Assembly (NCBI GenBank): GCA_030015575.1
Contig: JASDDO010000019.1
Coordinates: 511,038,986-511,102,985 of the forward strand
Direction: 5' to 3'
DNA from: Agapanthus africanus
Taxonomy: Eukaryota > Streptophyta > Magnoliopsida > Asparagales > Amaryllidaceae
Length of the DNA: 64,000 nucleotides
This document shows, piece by piece, positions 12,587 to 23,300 of the stretch. The translations under genes were made by a program, and so were the position numbers. The number at the start of each line of letters is the position of its first letter. Within the stretch, counting starts at the first letter, position 1. Under the pieces are notes generated by a model. It did no database searches, was not told the DNA's origin, and saw only the letters and a program-made list of their open reading frames with translations.

Positions 12587-14700
12587 TTAAGGCTAATTAT
12601 TGCGGTATCGCATACTCAAAACCCGTGTGATACCGAATACCCAACTTCTCTACTAATCTATTTTGCAAAGCTCGTTTGTAAAACTATTGCGTTCGATAAA
12701 ATGCCTCAGTGAGTGGATCCGCTCCAATATTTATTTCTGTGTCTCTCTTTATCTCAAGTTCGCGGAGAAAGCCATCTCCCGAAATGAGCAATACTTGTCT
12801 AAGAATATGTATGGATATCTGATGGGACCTAGTTCACAAATGAACTACAAATCCAGCAAACTTCTTAGACTGTATCGTCCACTGAATTTACTCAGTATCC
12901 TACGCCATGCCTCTCTCAGTATCCTCTTGGACCACATGTCCAAACAATTGGCCCTCGTTAAGAGGGAAAACTTATAACTCTGGCAGTCACTCTATCATCC
13001 AGGTCACTATGGAAGCCTGGAATAATAACCGTCTCCCGAAGGAGACTGCCATTACCATATCCCTAGAACATCCACTTATGTTCATAAACTGCTTCCGAAC
13101 GTTTCTCCAGGATTGGATTAATATATAAACTTATTACTGCTAGTGCAAAATCAACATCCGGTGTAGTACTTGACATCTCATGATTGACCTAATTTCCTAA
13201 GCAAGTGATATGCCAATCATGCATATCCCTCCCTCCTTTAGTCTATAAGACACCTTTAGAGAGGGTGACTCCATCACCTGCAGGTACACTACCATGCCAA
13301 GAGTCGTCCATTCTAAAACATATTTAGAATAGTGTCAAAGTACCCAGATTGGGAATCTACCCAAATCCAGATCTAGTAACCAGAATGCCTGATATAATAT
13401 CCATATCCTATATGGAGAAACAACTGTGTGACAACCAAAGTATAACCGATCATAGTATAGGAATTTCACTTTCTACAAAGTGTATGTCATCCAAATACCA
13501 GGACATCAAACCCTACTACCTTCTTACCAGATCCATCTCTTATTCGGATGAAGTCAAATCCTATGACTGTCACATCAAAAATAGATGATCTATCTCCGAT
13601 ACATTTGCTTTAGTCTATAAATAGACATAAGCTACCTGTCCATTATGGTTCCGCTGCTCCAACTGACTACAACAACCCTCTGGCAGAGTCATATACACGT
13701 GCACTTATAAAGCTAGTTTAGAACGACGCTATACTCATCCTCATGCCGGGTCTCATAGTCTAGAATAGCAGTAATGGCAAGTATAGGTAAACAAGAACCT
13801 CCCTGTCGCCGTCTTTAAGGATACTGAAGTACCTCTCGGGTGCCTAAGTTTACCCACCATATCTGTGGAGTGGCTAATGGAATGTCAAACCCGATTGAAT
13901 ATTTAGGTTCAATTAAATTTTCAGTAATCGTTTGTGGTTCTGGAATCACTTCCAGTTCTATCATAATCCCACTACTGTTTTCTGAAAAGTCCATTTTGCT
14001 AAAACTGTGACGAGTCAAGAACAATATCATTATTGATCTTCCAGATGATAGAAAGTTAACTCTCGTTATAGATCGAGATAACCCACAAACTGTAATTACA
14101 AAAACGTGCCTTGAGTTATCCTGAGTCTGGTTTTAAGCATAAGCCGGACAACTCCATATACCTGAACATCGTTAAGATATGAACCATTCTATATACAATA
14201 TAGAAATAGGAGCACTGATTTAATTGCAACCAGATTCAAATCATGCAGCTGTCTCCAGTTCATGTCAACCAAATGGAAGGAGGCCGATCGGCATTACTCA
14301 ATTAGGAGTGCATCCAGATATGAGTTACCTGAATGAGAAGCAAGTTCTCAAAAACCATTACTACCAACTGAATACTAAACACAAGTATCTACATCTTCGA
14401 TCACCTCGAAGAATCCTGATACTTGCAATACATGGTTCTCTACTTTATTCTTGTACCTATAAGTTCTCAAAACATGGACCTTGTATTTCTACGAAATACT
14501 TGTCTAAAACTCGATAAGTCACAAGTAAACAGAATATAGTATGAGCACCAACCACTTTGTCCTAATGGACACTGGACAACATACAATACTTTGTATAAGT
14601 CCCCTGAGTTGAAAACTCAAACTCTATGCGTCGTAGGTTGGAAACTGTACTATTGTTAAGAAGAATTACAATGCTGTTTAATGCTCCTTACCCCATCATC
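12587..14700 (-). pseudogene. Degenerate Copia pol of element E-F
   Basis: This region has no long ORF on either strand, but it aligns by eye with the minus-strand Copia pol at 40785-43405. Near 12690-12715 the reverse strand encodes the usual end of Copia RNase H (DPLTEAFYRTQ). A decayed RT active-site block (WYLDDIH) is near 13480-13500. Linker and integrase-like pieces lie at about 13690-14650. It is an old Copia polyprotein with many breaks. The plus-strand ORFs at 12663-13128, 13349-13588 and 14224-14517 are shadows. Confidence 0.75.
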
Positions 14701-15265
14701 AACGGATATAGGTAAATGTCATGGACATAATTTCAAAAGGTTATATCTCACTTTATAAAATAAACATACAGATATTTCAGTTTGAAAATTGTGTATAATA
14801 ATGGATATTCAAAACCAAATATTTTCCGTCAGTCAAAACCCCAGGCGATTTCCTCAAATATCACCAATTAAACGAATTCCGATATAATGAGGATTTAATT
14901 AACTAATTCCCAATAACTTACTCCCACAAATCATCTGTAAAACCATATAGATGTGAGAATCAAACCCGGTAAATACATACCCTGGAGTAAGGATCTAATT
15001 GGGAAATCAGTTTTCAATTAATAAGGCATAGTGAAACTGAAACATAAAAATATTTCGAAGGGGTAGCCGGGTATTCCTAATAATGCCTCATCCTGCAACC
15101 AGATTCATGACTGTAACCGTATATTTCCTTACCATCTCTCCAAATCCCTTTATTTATCTTTACTCATTATCTTCTGTACAGCACCCTTAGGCTAAATAGT
15201 TTTCCTCCTTCCCTACCGTTCGGCACCAGCCTATGGTTTGGAAGAAGACTATCTAATAAGCATAC
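14701..15265 (-). mobile_element. Internal leader-side sequence of Copia element E-F, left piece
   Basis: This is non-coding. From about 15120 to 15264 it matches 53080-53195 (shared 'ttggaagaagactatc' and 'cttctgtaca'), the first sequence to the right of the 37.5-kb insertion of element A. The two pieces therefore belong to one older element split at 15265/52786. I see no ORF worth naming in 14701-15265. Confidence 0.7.
15261..15265. repeat. Probable target-site duplication (left) of Copia element A
   Basis: CATAC before the LTR start TGTAGGG corresponds to CATAA at 52786-52790 after the matching LTR end. Four of five bases agree, which fits an old insertion. Confidence 0.55.
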
Positions 15266-16104
15266 TGTAGGGTTCCTAGACACTCATACAAGGGTTTATA
15301 AGGCATCTACAATGCCCGGATAAAAAATTAGACGTGCCGAACAACCCAAAACCGGGATCTTTGGTAGATTATTAGGGTTTCACATGCAAGTAAACACCAT
15401 TTAAGACTAAGTGAATACGAAATACAACTTTTGTAGATCGGTCCTTCACTTCAAAGGCTCCTTGTTATAGTCCTTTCGCTGCGATCATGGTCCTCCCGGG
15501 CTCTTGCATTGCTTCACGAGGCAGAAGGAGCGTCCTTTCTTGAAGTCTTCGAGGCCGAAGATGATCTACGTCGAGGGAATATGAACTCAAGCTTCCTCTT
15601 CACTAACTAGAGAATTAGTGAAGCAAACACTCTAAACTAAAGTGCTAGTCTAGTAGAGGATGAGAAAATAGGAAGTGGGTACACCTTAGAATTATTTATC
15701 TCACATTTATTTCTCACTTAATCAAAACCTAGAAAGCTTTTGAGCTCAAGGAAGAAGATGAACAAATAATGAGATGAGGATAATGATCAAGTGAGTAAGC
15801 TAGCCATGGGTGAGTGAGTATCATATACTAACTCATGTACAAACATAACCATGGCTAATCCAAATGGTTAGGTTAACAAAAAATCTAAAGTAAAGACAAA
15901 GTAAGTCGACTTTGTCAAAGCAAAGCAAGCTTCTACAAGCTTCATGCTTTTTCCAAATCTCCACTAATTTTTTAATTACTTTAAATAATTATAACCCACC
16001 ATAATAAATAGAATGGTGTATGTCTTACACACCCATGAATGATGTATCCACAACCATGATACAAAATAAAACACATTTTAATATATATCACATATATATT
16101 AAAG
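15266..16104 (-). repeat. Copia LTR, partial: 3' LTR of element A
   Basis: It starts TGTAGGGTTCCTAG and matches 50572-51415 closely, including variants not seen in the other LTRs ('tacaagggtttataaggc', 'gacgtgccgaacaaccc'). The pair at 15266 and 50572 is therefore best read as the two LTRs of one minus-strand element. Homology ends near 16104, where the plus-strand RT of element C begins. Only the first 0.84 kb of the 2.2-kb LTR is present. Confidence 0.75.
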
Positions 16105-16237
16105 CTAGACTTGTTAAAGTTTTTCGTCATTAACCAGGCATGGATAATGATGAAACCTCTTCCAGGGACTATGCTTAAGTCCATCCAGATCTTACTTACC
16201 ATTGCTACATATCATGACTACGATATCTGGTGGTTGG
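16101..16237 (+). pseudogene. Copia RT fragment of element C, left of the Tat insertion
   Basis: The plus strand shows degenerate RT sequence (TMLKSIQILLTIATYHDYDI). The related minus-strand copy in element A reads AMLKSIRIMLAIAAYHDYKI. The sequence continues at 30007 after the Tat element, with TTFLNSDLEENV matching TAFLNGDLEESV. This places the Tat insertion inside the RT of C. Confidence 0.85.
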
Positions 16238-16242
16238 GTGCC
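16238..16242. repeat. Target-site duplication (left) of the Tat element
   Basis: GTGCC precedes the LTR start TGTAGGGTG and is repeated at 30002-30006. Confidence 0.93.
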
Positions 16243-16678
16243 TGTAGGGTGTTTTTTCGTCACCCCATTGAGATAGGAATACGCGCACGCTTGTCAGGCG
16301 TACGACAGATTCCCCCTGCCTAGGGTAGGCCGGGGTTTAATGATTGTGGGGATCCGAATCTCCGGCAGCCGCGGACTAAGCTGCCGTTAATTACCCCTCG
16401 CCTTTGGGGCGAGGGAACCTCCGATTAACGGGTAAAACTGGTCATGCGAACTCAATGTGCAGTGTACGTGTGTTCTGTTCTGAAAGGGGGGTTTTGGATA
16501 TATCGGAAGCCACGCAGAGTTTTTACGGGGGTCCCGCTACCCGGATAGCGGGCTGGGGTCAAGGGGGCTAGCAGCCCCCTTGCGGGGTTCGGGGCAGCGC
16601 CCTGGCCCGAAAATTTTTTTGAGGGGGAGAGTGTGGCGGAGTATGTGTATGTGTACATTTGTATACATATGTATATAT

Positions 16679-16700
16679 ATACATGTATATATAAATAAAG
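16679..16700 (-). promoter_or_regulatory. TATA-like promoter stretch in the Tat LTR
   Basis: On the element strand, CCTTTATTTATATATACATG lies about 85 bp downstream of the CACGTG array. This fits a U3 promoter, with enhancer repeats followed by a TATA box. The identical stretch in the 5' LTR (around 28916-28936) would be the active one. The transcription start is not visible from sequence. Confidence 0.5.
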
Positions 16701-16769
16701 GGGAAAAGAGCATCCAAAGGATGCGTAGGGCAGCACCTTGGGCGCTGTGCGCTTAGGTGCTGTGCGCTC

Positions 16770-17128
16770 AGGCGCAAGCGCGCCACGTGTCGGCACGTGG
16801 GCGCTTTGCGCATTAGCGCTGCGCGCAGGTGCGCAAGCGCGTCACGTGTAGGCACGTGGGCGCTTTGCGCACGTGCACAAGCGTGCACGTGCGCAAGCGC
16901 GCGCGCCACGTGTCGGCACGCGGGCGCTTTGCGCACTTGCGCAAGAGCGCAGGTGCGCAAGCGCGCGCGCGCCACGTGTCGGCACGCGGGCGCTTTGCGC
17001 ACTTGCGCAAGCGCTTAGGTGCGCAAGCGCGCGCGCGCCACGTGTCGGCACGCGGGCGCTTTGCGCACTTGCGCAAGCGCGCGCGCGCGCCACGTGTCGG
17101 CACGCGGGCGCTTTGCGCACTTGCGCTG
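16770..17128. repeat. Tandem array of about 60-bp units with CACGTG (G-box/ABRE-like) motifs, 3' LTR
   Basis: Six GC-rich units each contain CACGTGT followed by (t)CGGCACG(C/T)GGGCGCTTTGCGCA and a 'gcgcaagcgc' spacer. CACGTGT occurs at 16784, 16846, 16909, 16972, 17039 and 17091 (approximate for the middle ones). CACGTG is the plant G-box core, and ACGTGTC is the ABRE core bound by bZIP factors. The array is palindromic, so ORFs appear in almost every frame; these are artefacts. Confidence 0.9.
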
Positions 17129-17817
17129 CGCGCTGCTAAAACAAATTTCTCAGAAGAGAAATCAGAGAGGAGTTGGACTCCTGAGTGTGTGTTTTTTTTT
17201 TTTGGGGTTTAGTGAATGATGTTCTTCTTCCTCCTGTTGCTTGCTGGATCTTGAAGATCAAGAGATGTGAAATCTCAAAATCTCTTCTTTTTCAGATCTA
17301 ATGATAGATCCAAGTTCCCCTTTGTGGGTTTTGTGGTGAAAAACTAATTTGTTTTGAAAAAGGAAGAGTAAAACTCTTGATTTAATTCAAGAGAAAGAAG
17401 AAGGTTTTGGAACCTTGAAGATGGAAGAAAGAGCTCAGCTCTGAGACTTTTTTTTGGAGAGAGAAAAAGTTATTAGATATTTTCATTATCTTTGCCTTTA
17501 TAGGCCATACATTTTACACATAGCCCCTTGGGCTTCACAAAATGGCATTTTGCCTATCCCATGGCTCATGTGCCATTTCTTTTTGCACATAAGCCATGGG
17601 CTTTACAAAAATTTGGTTTTATGCCTATTTTTCTTACATTTATCCGAAAATAAAATAAAAGAAATACAACAAAATTATTTATTACAAAATTTTTATCTTG
17701 GCATGGGGGGAGGCCGGCCGCTCCATGTTCGGGCTCGACGCGGGCATGGGCCCACTTGGCTTGGGGTTGACTTGGATTTTGACTTGGTCAACCGGGGTGT
17801 AAATTTTTACCCCAACA

Positions 17818-17832
17818 AATTGCCCCCCATCA
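17818..17832 (-). other. Polypurine tract of the Tat element
   Basis: The plus strand beside the 3' LTR reads 'aattgccccccatca', which is TGATGGGGGGCAATT on the element strand. Confidence 0.88.
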
Positions 17833-18046
17833 ATAAATGCACACCACATATGTGGGTCGTGTGCATGAAATTGATGGATCTTCTTTCATGTGAAGGCGAC
17901 TTGATTTGGTTCCGGCTTTTTAGGAAGCTGGCACTGCCCTTTTTACGACATGGACGGTCGTTGCTTGACATGTCTCCGAGACGGTGTGTCCGTGATAGAC
18001 GTTTTCCCTGGCCCGGAGTTATCTGGTTCCCGCTTTGTAGGAATCC
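17833..18046 (-). other. Tat spacer between polypurine tract and 30-bp array
   Basis: Non-coding. One early, degenerate repeat unit ('cgacatggacggtcgttgc') is at about 17946-17964. Nothing else is recognisable. Confidence 0.6.
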
Positions 18047-18690
18047 TGCGCTGCCCTTTTTGTGACTTGGACGGTCGGTGCTGCCCTTTTAGCGACTTGG
18101 ACGGTCGTTGCTTCCCTTTTAGCGACATGGGCTGTCGATGCTGCCCTTTTAGCGACTTGGACGTTCGTTGCTGCCCTTTTAGCGACTTGGACGGTCGGTT
18201 CTGCCATTTTAGCGACGTGGACGGTCGATGCTGCCCTTTTTACGACTTGGACGGTCGTTGCTGCCCTTTTAGCGACGTTCACGGTCGATGCTGCCCTTTT
18301 AGCGACTTGGACGGTCGGTGCTGCCCTTTTAGCGACGTGGACGGTCGATTCTGCCATTTTAGCGACGTGGACGGTCGATTCTGCCATTTTAGCGACGTGG
18401 ACGGTCGGTTCTGCCCTTTTTGCGACATGGACGGTCGGTTCTGCCATTTTAGCGACGTGGACGGTCGATGCTACCCTTTTTGCGACTTGGACGGTCGATG
18501 CTTCCATTTTAGCGACTTGGACGGTCGGTGATGCCATTTTAGCGACGTGGACGGTCGATGCTGCCCTTTTAGCGACGTGGACGGTCGATGCTTCCCTTTT
18601 AGCGACGTGGACGGTCGGTGCTGCCCTTTTAGCGACGTGGACGGTCGATGCTGCCCTTTTTGCGACGTGGACGGTCGGTGATGATTTGAC
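18047..18690. repeat. 30-bp tandem repeat array in the Tat 3' region, about 21-22 units
   Basis: The unit is about 'ctgcccttttagcgac' plus 'ttggacggtcgatg', 30 bp in all, repeated head to tail with scattered substitutions. Because 30 is divisible by three, reading frames stay open through it on both strands: a 262-residue frame on plus (18062-18850) and a 283-residue frame on minus (18019-18870) whose repeat is roughly TVHVAKRAAS. Tandem repeats between pol and the 3' LTR are known in Tat/Ogre elements. I cannot tell whether any frame is translated, so I list it as a repeat. Confidence 0.93.
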
Positions 18691-20330
18691 TTGCTCTTCT
18701 TCTTGCAATGTCAGGGGTAGACTTGACTTGCTCCGCTTCTTGCGGTGTCGAGATTGGATTCTGACTCGCTCCGCCTTCTGTGGTGTCGGAGTGGAAGTTG
18801 ACTTGTTGATTTTGATTTGGGTTGACATCAGCATCGCTACACTGGAATAATGCCAGGAGCGACTCATCATCTGTCATTGAGAGGATTCTGGGATTTTGGT
18901 TTTTGTTTGGCATCTGCATTGCTGCACTGGAATAATGCCAGGAGCAACTCATCATTTGCCCCGAGAGAATTTGAGAATTGATGGCTTAGGAGGCAGGTTT
19001 AGATCCCTATCACCTAAGACTTTTCAATTTTATGGGCCGTGAGAGTCCCATAAAAGCATTTTCTCCCTACGAGTCGAAAGGATCTCGTAGGTGTATTTCC
19101 TTCATAGGAGTCGTGGGGACTCCTAAGTGTGTTGCTCCTTTGTGAGTCGTAAGGATCTCACGCGGGAATTTTCTCCTCTCAAAGTCGAGAGGACTTTGAG
19201 AGTGCATTTCGTCTTCTTTTCACGAGTTTGCGCCCTTTCAGGTTTTCACAAACTCGTCGGCAGTCCTGCTGTTTTTACTCACGGAGCCCTTTCGGGTTTT
19301 CCTCCGTGCCCATTTTGCTTGTGGACATACTCTTTTTTTTCCTTTTTTTTTTAGTGGGACTTTGAATGTGGTCTCACCGGTAGGACTTAGGAGAGATTGG
19401 GATTGTTTTACGCCCGTGGATTGTATACGGTTTTGCAGGATGTATGATCCAGACCGTAGGGCCAGAAAGATTTCAGGGATTTGTTGGCTTCTGCATCGCT
19501 GGACTGGAATGTGGTACCAGGAGCGACTCATCATTCGCCGTTGGGGTATGGGATTTGGAATTTGGTTGGCGTCTGCATCGCTACACTGGAATAATGCCAG
19601 GAGCGACTCATCATTCGCCACTTTGGGGTTGGGGACTTGGAATTTGGATCTTGTTTGGCATCAGCATTGCTGCACTGGAATAATGCCAGGAGCAACTCAT
19701 CATTTGCCTTGGGAGGACTTGGGATTTGGGTTTTTGGTCGGCATCAGCACCGCTAACACTGAAGCGAAATGCCAGGAGCGACTCATCATTTGCCGTTGCC
19801 CGTTGGGGAACGATGGCTTAGGAGACAGGTTTGGGTCCCTATCACCCAAGGCTTTTCAATTTTATGGGCCGTGAGGGTCCCATAAAGCATTTTCTCCCCA
19901 CGAGTCGTAAGGATCCCGCAGGTGTATTTTCTCCTTAGGAATCGTGAGGATTCCTAAGTGTGTTGCTCCATTGTGAGTCGTAAGGATCTCACGCAGGGGT
20001 TTTCTCCTCACAAGGTCGAGAGGACTTTGCGAGTGTATTTCATCTCTTTTCACGAGTTTGCGCCCTTTCGGGTTTTCACAGACTCGCCGGTAGTCCTGCT
20101 GTTTTTACTCACGGAGCCCTTTCGGGTTTTCATCCGTGCCCGTTTCGCCTGTGGAAATACCGTTTTTTTTTTTTTTTTTTTTGCCGCTGGTGGGACTTTA
20201 AAAGTAGTCTCACCGGCAGGATTTGGGAGAAATAGGGGTCATTTACGCCCGTGGATTGTATACGGTTTTGCAGGATGTATGATCCAGACCGTAGGGCTGA
20301 TGTGCTCAATTCGCCTGCGACATGGAGCAT
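18691..20330 (-). repeat. Duplicated repeat-rich Tat 3' untranslated region
   Basis: Two large imperfect direct copies lie here, about 18965-19480 and 19805-20310. They share 'gatggcttaggag', 'tttatgggccgtgag', 'gagccctttcgggtttt' and 'gtggattgtatacggttttg'. Around and between them sits a shorter motif, 'ctggaataatgccaggagc' plus 'actcatcat', present about six times (near 18840, 18925, 19505, 19585, 19675, 19760). No conserved protein domain is visible. The region lies between pol and the 3' LTR. Confidence 0.85.
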
Positions 20331-23300
20331 TCACGTGTAGTATTTCTTGAGATATCGGCCATTGATGGGTGGCATGGGCCTTTCTCCCTCGGCACTTATT
20401 AGTTGGTAGGATCCTCCATCGAACACTTTCTTGATGACGTATGGTCCTTCCCAGTTCGGCTCGAATTTTCCCTTGGCATGTCGATTGGGGATGATCGGTC
20501 TTTTGAGGACCAGCACCAATTCACCTTTCTTGAAAGCGCGGAGACGGGTTATCTTGTCGTAGGCCCGTGACATTTGGGCTCGGTATAGCTCCAGATTTTG
20601 CTGCACCACGAGCCTCTTTTCTTCGAGGGCATCGAGTTCTTCAAGTCGCAGGAGCACGTTTTCCTCTTCTGTCAACTCATGCTGAACGGCCATTCTTAAG
20701 CTTGGAACTTCGACTTCGAGGGGGAGGACCGCCTCCACTCCGAAGAGCAATGAGTATGGAGTGGACTGAGTTGGAGTACGGTGCGTGGTACGATATGCCC
20801 ACAATGCCTCGTGAAGCTTGAGATTCCAGTCTCTCTTGTTGGCTGAAGCATTTTTCCTCAGGAGCTTGCATAGAGTCTTATTGAAGGCTTCGGCTAGCCC
20901 ATTGGCTCTTGGATTATAGATGGAGGAATATCTCCAGTCTATCTTGTGCTGAGTAGCGAACCTTGAGACATTGAAGCTTTTAAAAGAAGGCCCGTTGTCA
21001 GAAATGATTCTTCTTGGTGTACCGAAGCGGTATAGAATATTATGCTGGAAGAATGTCAGAATATCCTTTGTCTTAACTTCTTTTAGCGGGACAGCTTCAG
21101 CCCATCTGGAGAAGTAGTCTGTCGCGGCCAGTATAAACCGGTGGCCTTTAGATGACGGAGGATCAATTGGGCCAACAATGTCGGTGCCCCAAACTTCGAA
21201 GGGCCACGACGCCACCGTAGGATGCAATGGATTAGGATGCTTGTGAATAAAATCACCGTGAATTTGGCAGATATAACATTTCTTTGCATGCTCTCCGCAA
21301 TCCCGTATCATGGTGGGCCAGTAATACCCAAGCCGTTTAATTTGCAGTCGCATCCTGGGGCCAGATTGGTGAGCACCGCAAACGCCCGAGTGAACATCTT
21401 TCATGACCTTTTGGGCTTCGGCCAATGACAGACACCTGAGCCAGAGTTGGTCATATGACCTGCGGTATAACGTGTCATTTACAAACACGTATCGGAGAGC
21501 TCTTTTCTTCAGCTGAATCCTCATAGATTTTTCTTCGGGAAGCTTGTCATATCGGAGGTACTCTATGAAGGGTTCTCTCCAATCGGGCTCGTCTTGGATG
21601 ATCGAAGCTTCTTCCGCAGGACTGCTCTTCTGTTCCGCACTTTCCTCTTCTCGTAGAGAGACAGGGGGTAGGATTTGCCGGCTCCTGACTGTGATCAGAA
21701 TTTCGTCCATGTCAGGATCAGCCAGCTCCTTGGCCAAGCGAGCGAGTACATCAGCCTTTCCGTTCAACGCTCTAGGGACTCTCGTTAGTTCAACATGAGT
21801 GAACCGTTTCATGAGTTCCACCACTCGACCTCTGTACCGAGCTAACTCGGGTTTGTATATCTTATAGTCGCCGCTTACTTGGTTGACGACAAGCTGGGAG
21901 TCACCGTAAACCCGTAGCCGAAGGATTTCCATTTCTACGGCAAGCTCCAAACCAGCTATCAGAGCTTCATACTCAGCTTCATTGTTTGTCCGAGGCTCGG
22001 TGAGAGCAAAAGAACACCGTAGGGTTCCCATTGATGGTGTGATGAACACCAATCCTATCCCTGCTTTTATCTCCGGGACGCTTGATTTACTGGAAGTCCT
22101 TATTGACGAGGCTCCATCGAAGTAGGGCTCCCAACATGGCTCATCTTCCTCGAGGTGCAGCACTTGTTCATCGGGTAACTCACAATTTAGCGGCGACTCT
22201 TCTGGTATGGGATGAGCGGCGAGAAAGTCTGCAATAGCTTGCCCTTTTACTGCTTTCTGAGGGGTATAAACTATGTCAAACTCAAGTAGCATAACAGCCC
22301 ATCTTGCCATTCTGCCGGCTAGGCTCGCTCTGGTCATCAAGTGTTTGAGCGGGTCGACCTTGGAGATCAGCATAACCCGATGAGCGAGCAGATAGTGCCT
22401 CAGCTTCTTCACAGCAAATATCAGAGCCAGGCATTGCTTTTCGATTGGGGAGTAGTTGTGTTCCGCCCCGACTAGAGTTTGACTGAGGTAGTAGAGGGCA
22501 TTTTCCTTTCCCTCCTCGTTATTCTGGGCGAGGAGCGCACCGAGTGACTCATCTAGCGCGGCAGTGTAGAGAATCAACGGTTTATTTGGAATGGGAGCAG
22601 CCAGCACTGGAGGGTGCAACAAGTATTGTTTGATGCTTTCGAACCCTGCTTGACATTCGGCATCCCAGATAAAAGGAGCTCCTTTCTTCATAAGCTTTGA
22701 GAAGGGCCTACATCTTCCTGATAAATTTGAGATAAACCTCCGTATATAAGCAAGCTTGCCTTGAAAAGATCTTAGCTGCGTCAGACTCTTCGGAGGGGGC
22801 ATCTCCATGATGGCCTTTATCTTTGATGGGTCAACTTCGATCCCTCGATGTCGGACTATGAAGCCCAGGAATTTTCCCGATGACACGCCAAAAGCGCACT
22901 TCAGAGGATTCATCTTCAAATCGTATTCCCTCAGTCTGGTGAGAACGGTCCTGAGATCTTGGATATGATCGGCCTTGGCTTTAGTCTTGACGACCAGATC
23001 ATCAACATAGCATTCGACGACTTTATGGATTAGGTCATCAAAGATATTAGTCATTGCCCTTTGATATGTAGCACCTGCGTTCTTCAGTCCGAATGGCATT
23101 ACCTTATAGCAATATATTCCGATCGGGGTTCGAAATGCTGTGTGCTTCTCATCCTCAGACGACATCTTGATCTGATTATATCCAGACGAGCCATCCATAA
23201 AGGTGAACAGTTCGTAATTTGAGGTGTCATCGACCATCATTTCCATGACCGGTAGCGGGAAGTCGTCTTTAGGACATGCCTTATTGAGGTCCCTGAAATC

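Larger units (their letters stand above)
16243..17817 (-). repeat. Tat 3' LTR (1575 bp)
   Basis: On the plus strand it begins TGTAGGGTGTTTTTTCG and ends TTTTACCCCAACA. As the element runs leftwards, U3 is on the right and U5 on the left. It carries the GC-rich CACGTG array, a TATA-like stretch, and several strong short inverted repeats in the R/U5 side ('ccctcgcctttggggcgagg' near 16397-16416, and 'ggcagc...gctgcc' near 16364-16385). It is longer than the other LTR mainly because of one extra repeat unit. Confidence 0.95.

Noticed and set aside
12663-13128. Plus-strand ORFs of 104 and 73 residues
   Set aside because: They are antisense shadows of decayed Copia RNase H/RT on the minus strand.
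16568-17212. Many overlapping Arg/Ala/Cys/His-rich ORFs on both strands
   Set aside because: All come from the GC-rich palindromic tandem units of the Tat LTR, which are open in nearly every frame.
18047-18690. Regular 30-bp array resembling a CRISPR
   Set aside because: Units are contiguous without unique spacers, and the context is a plant retrotransposon.
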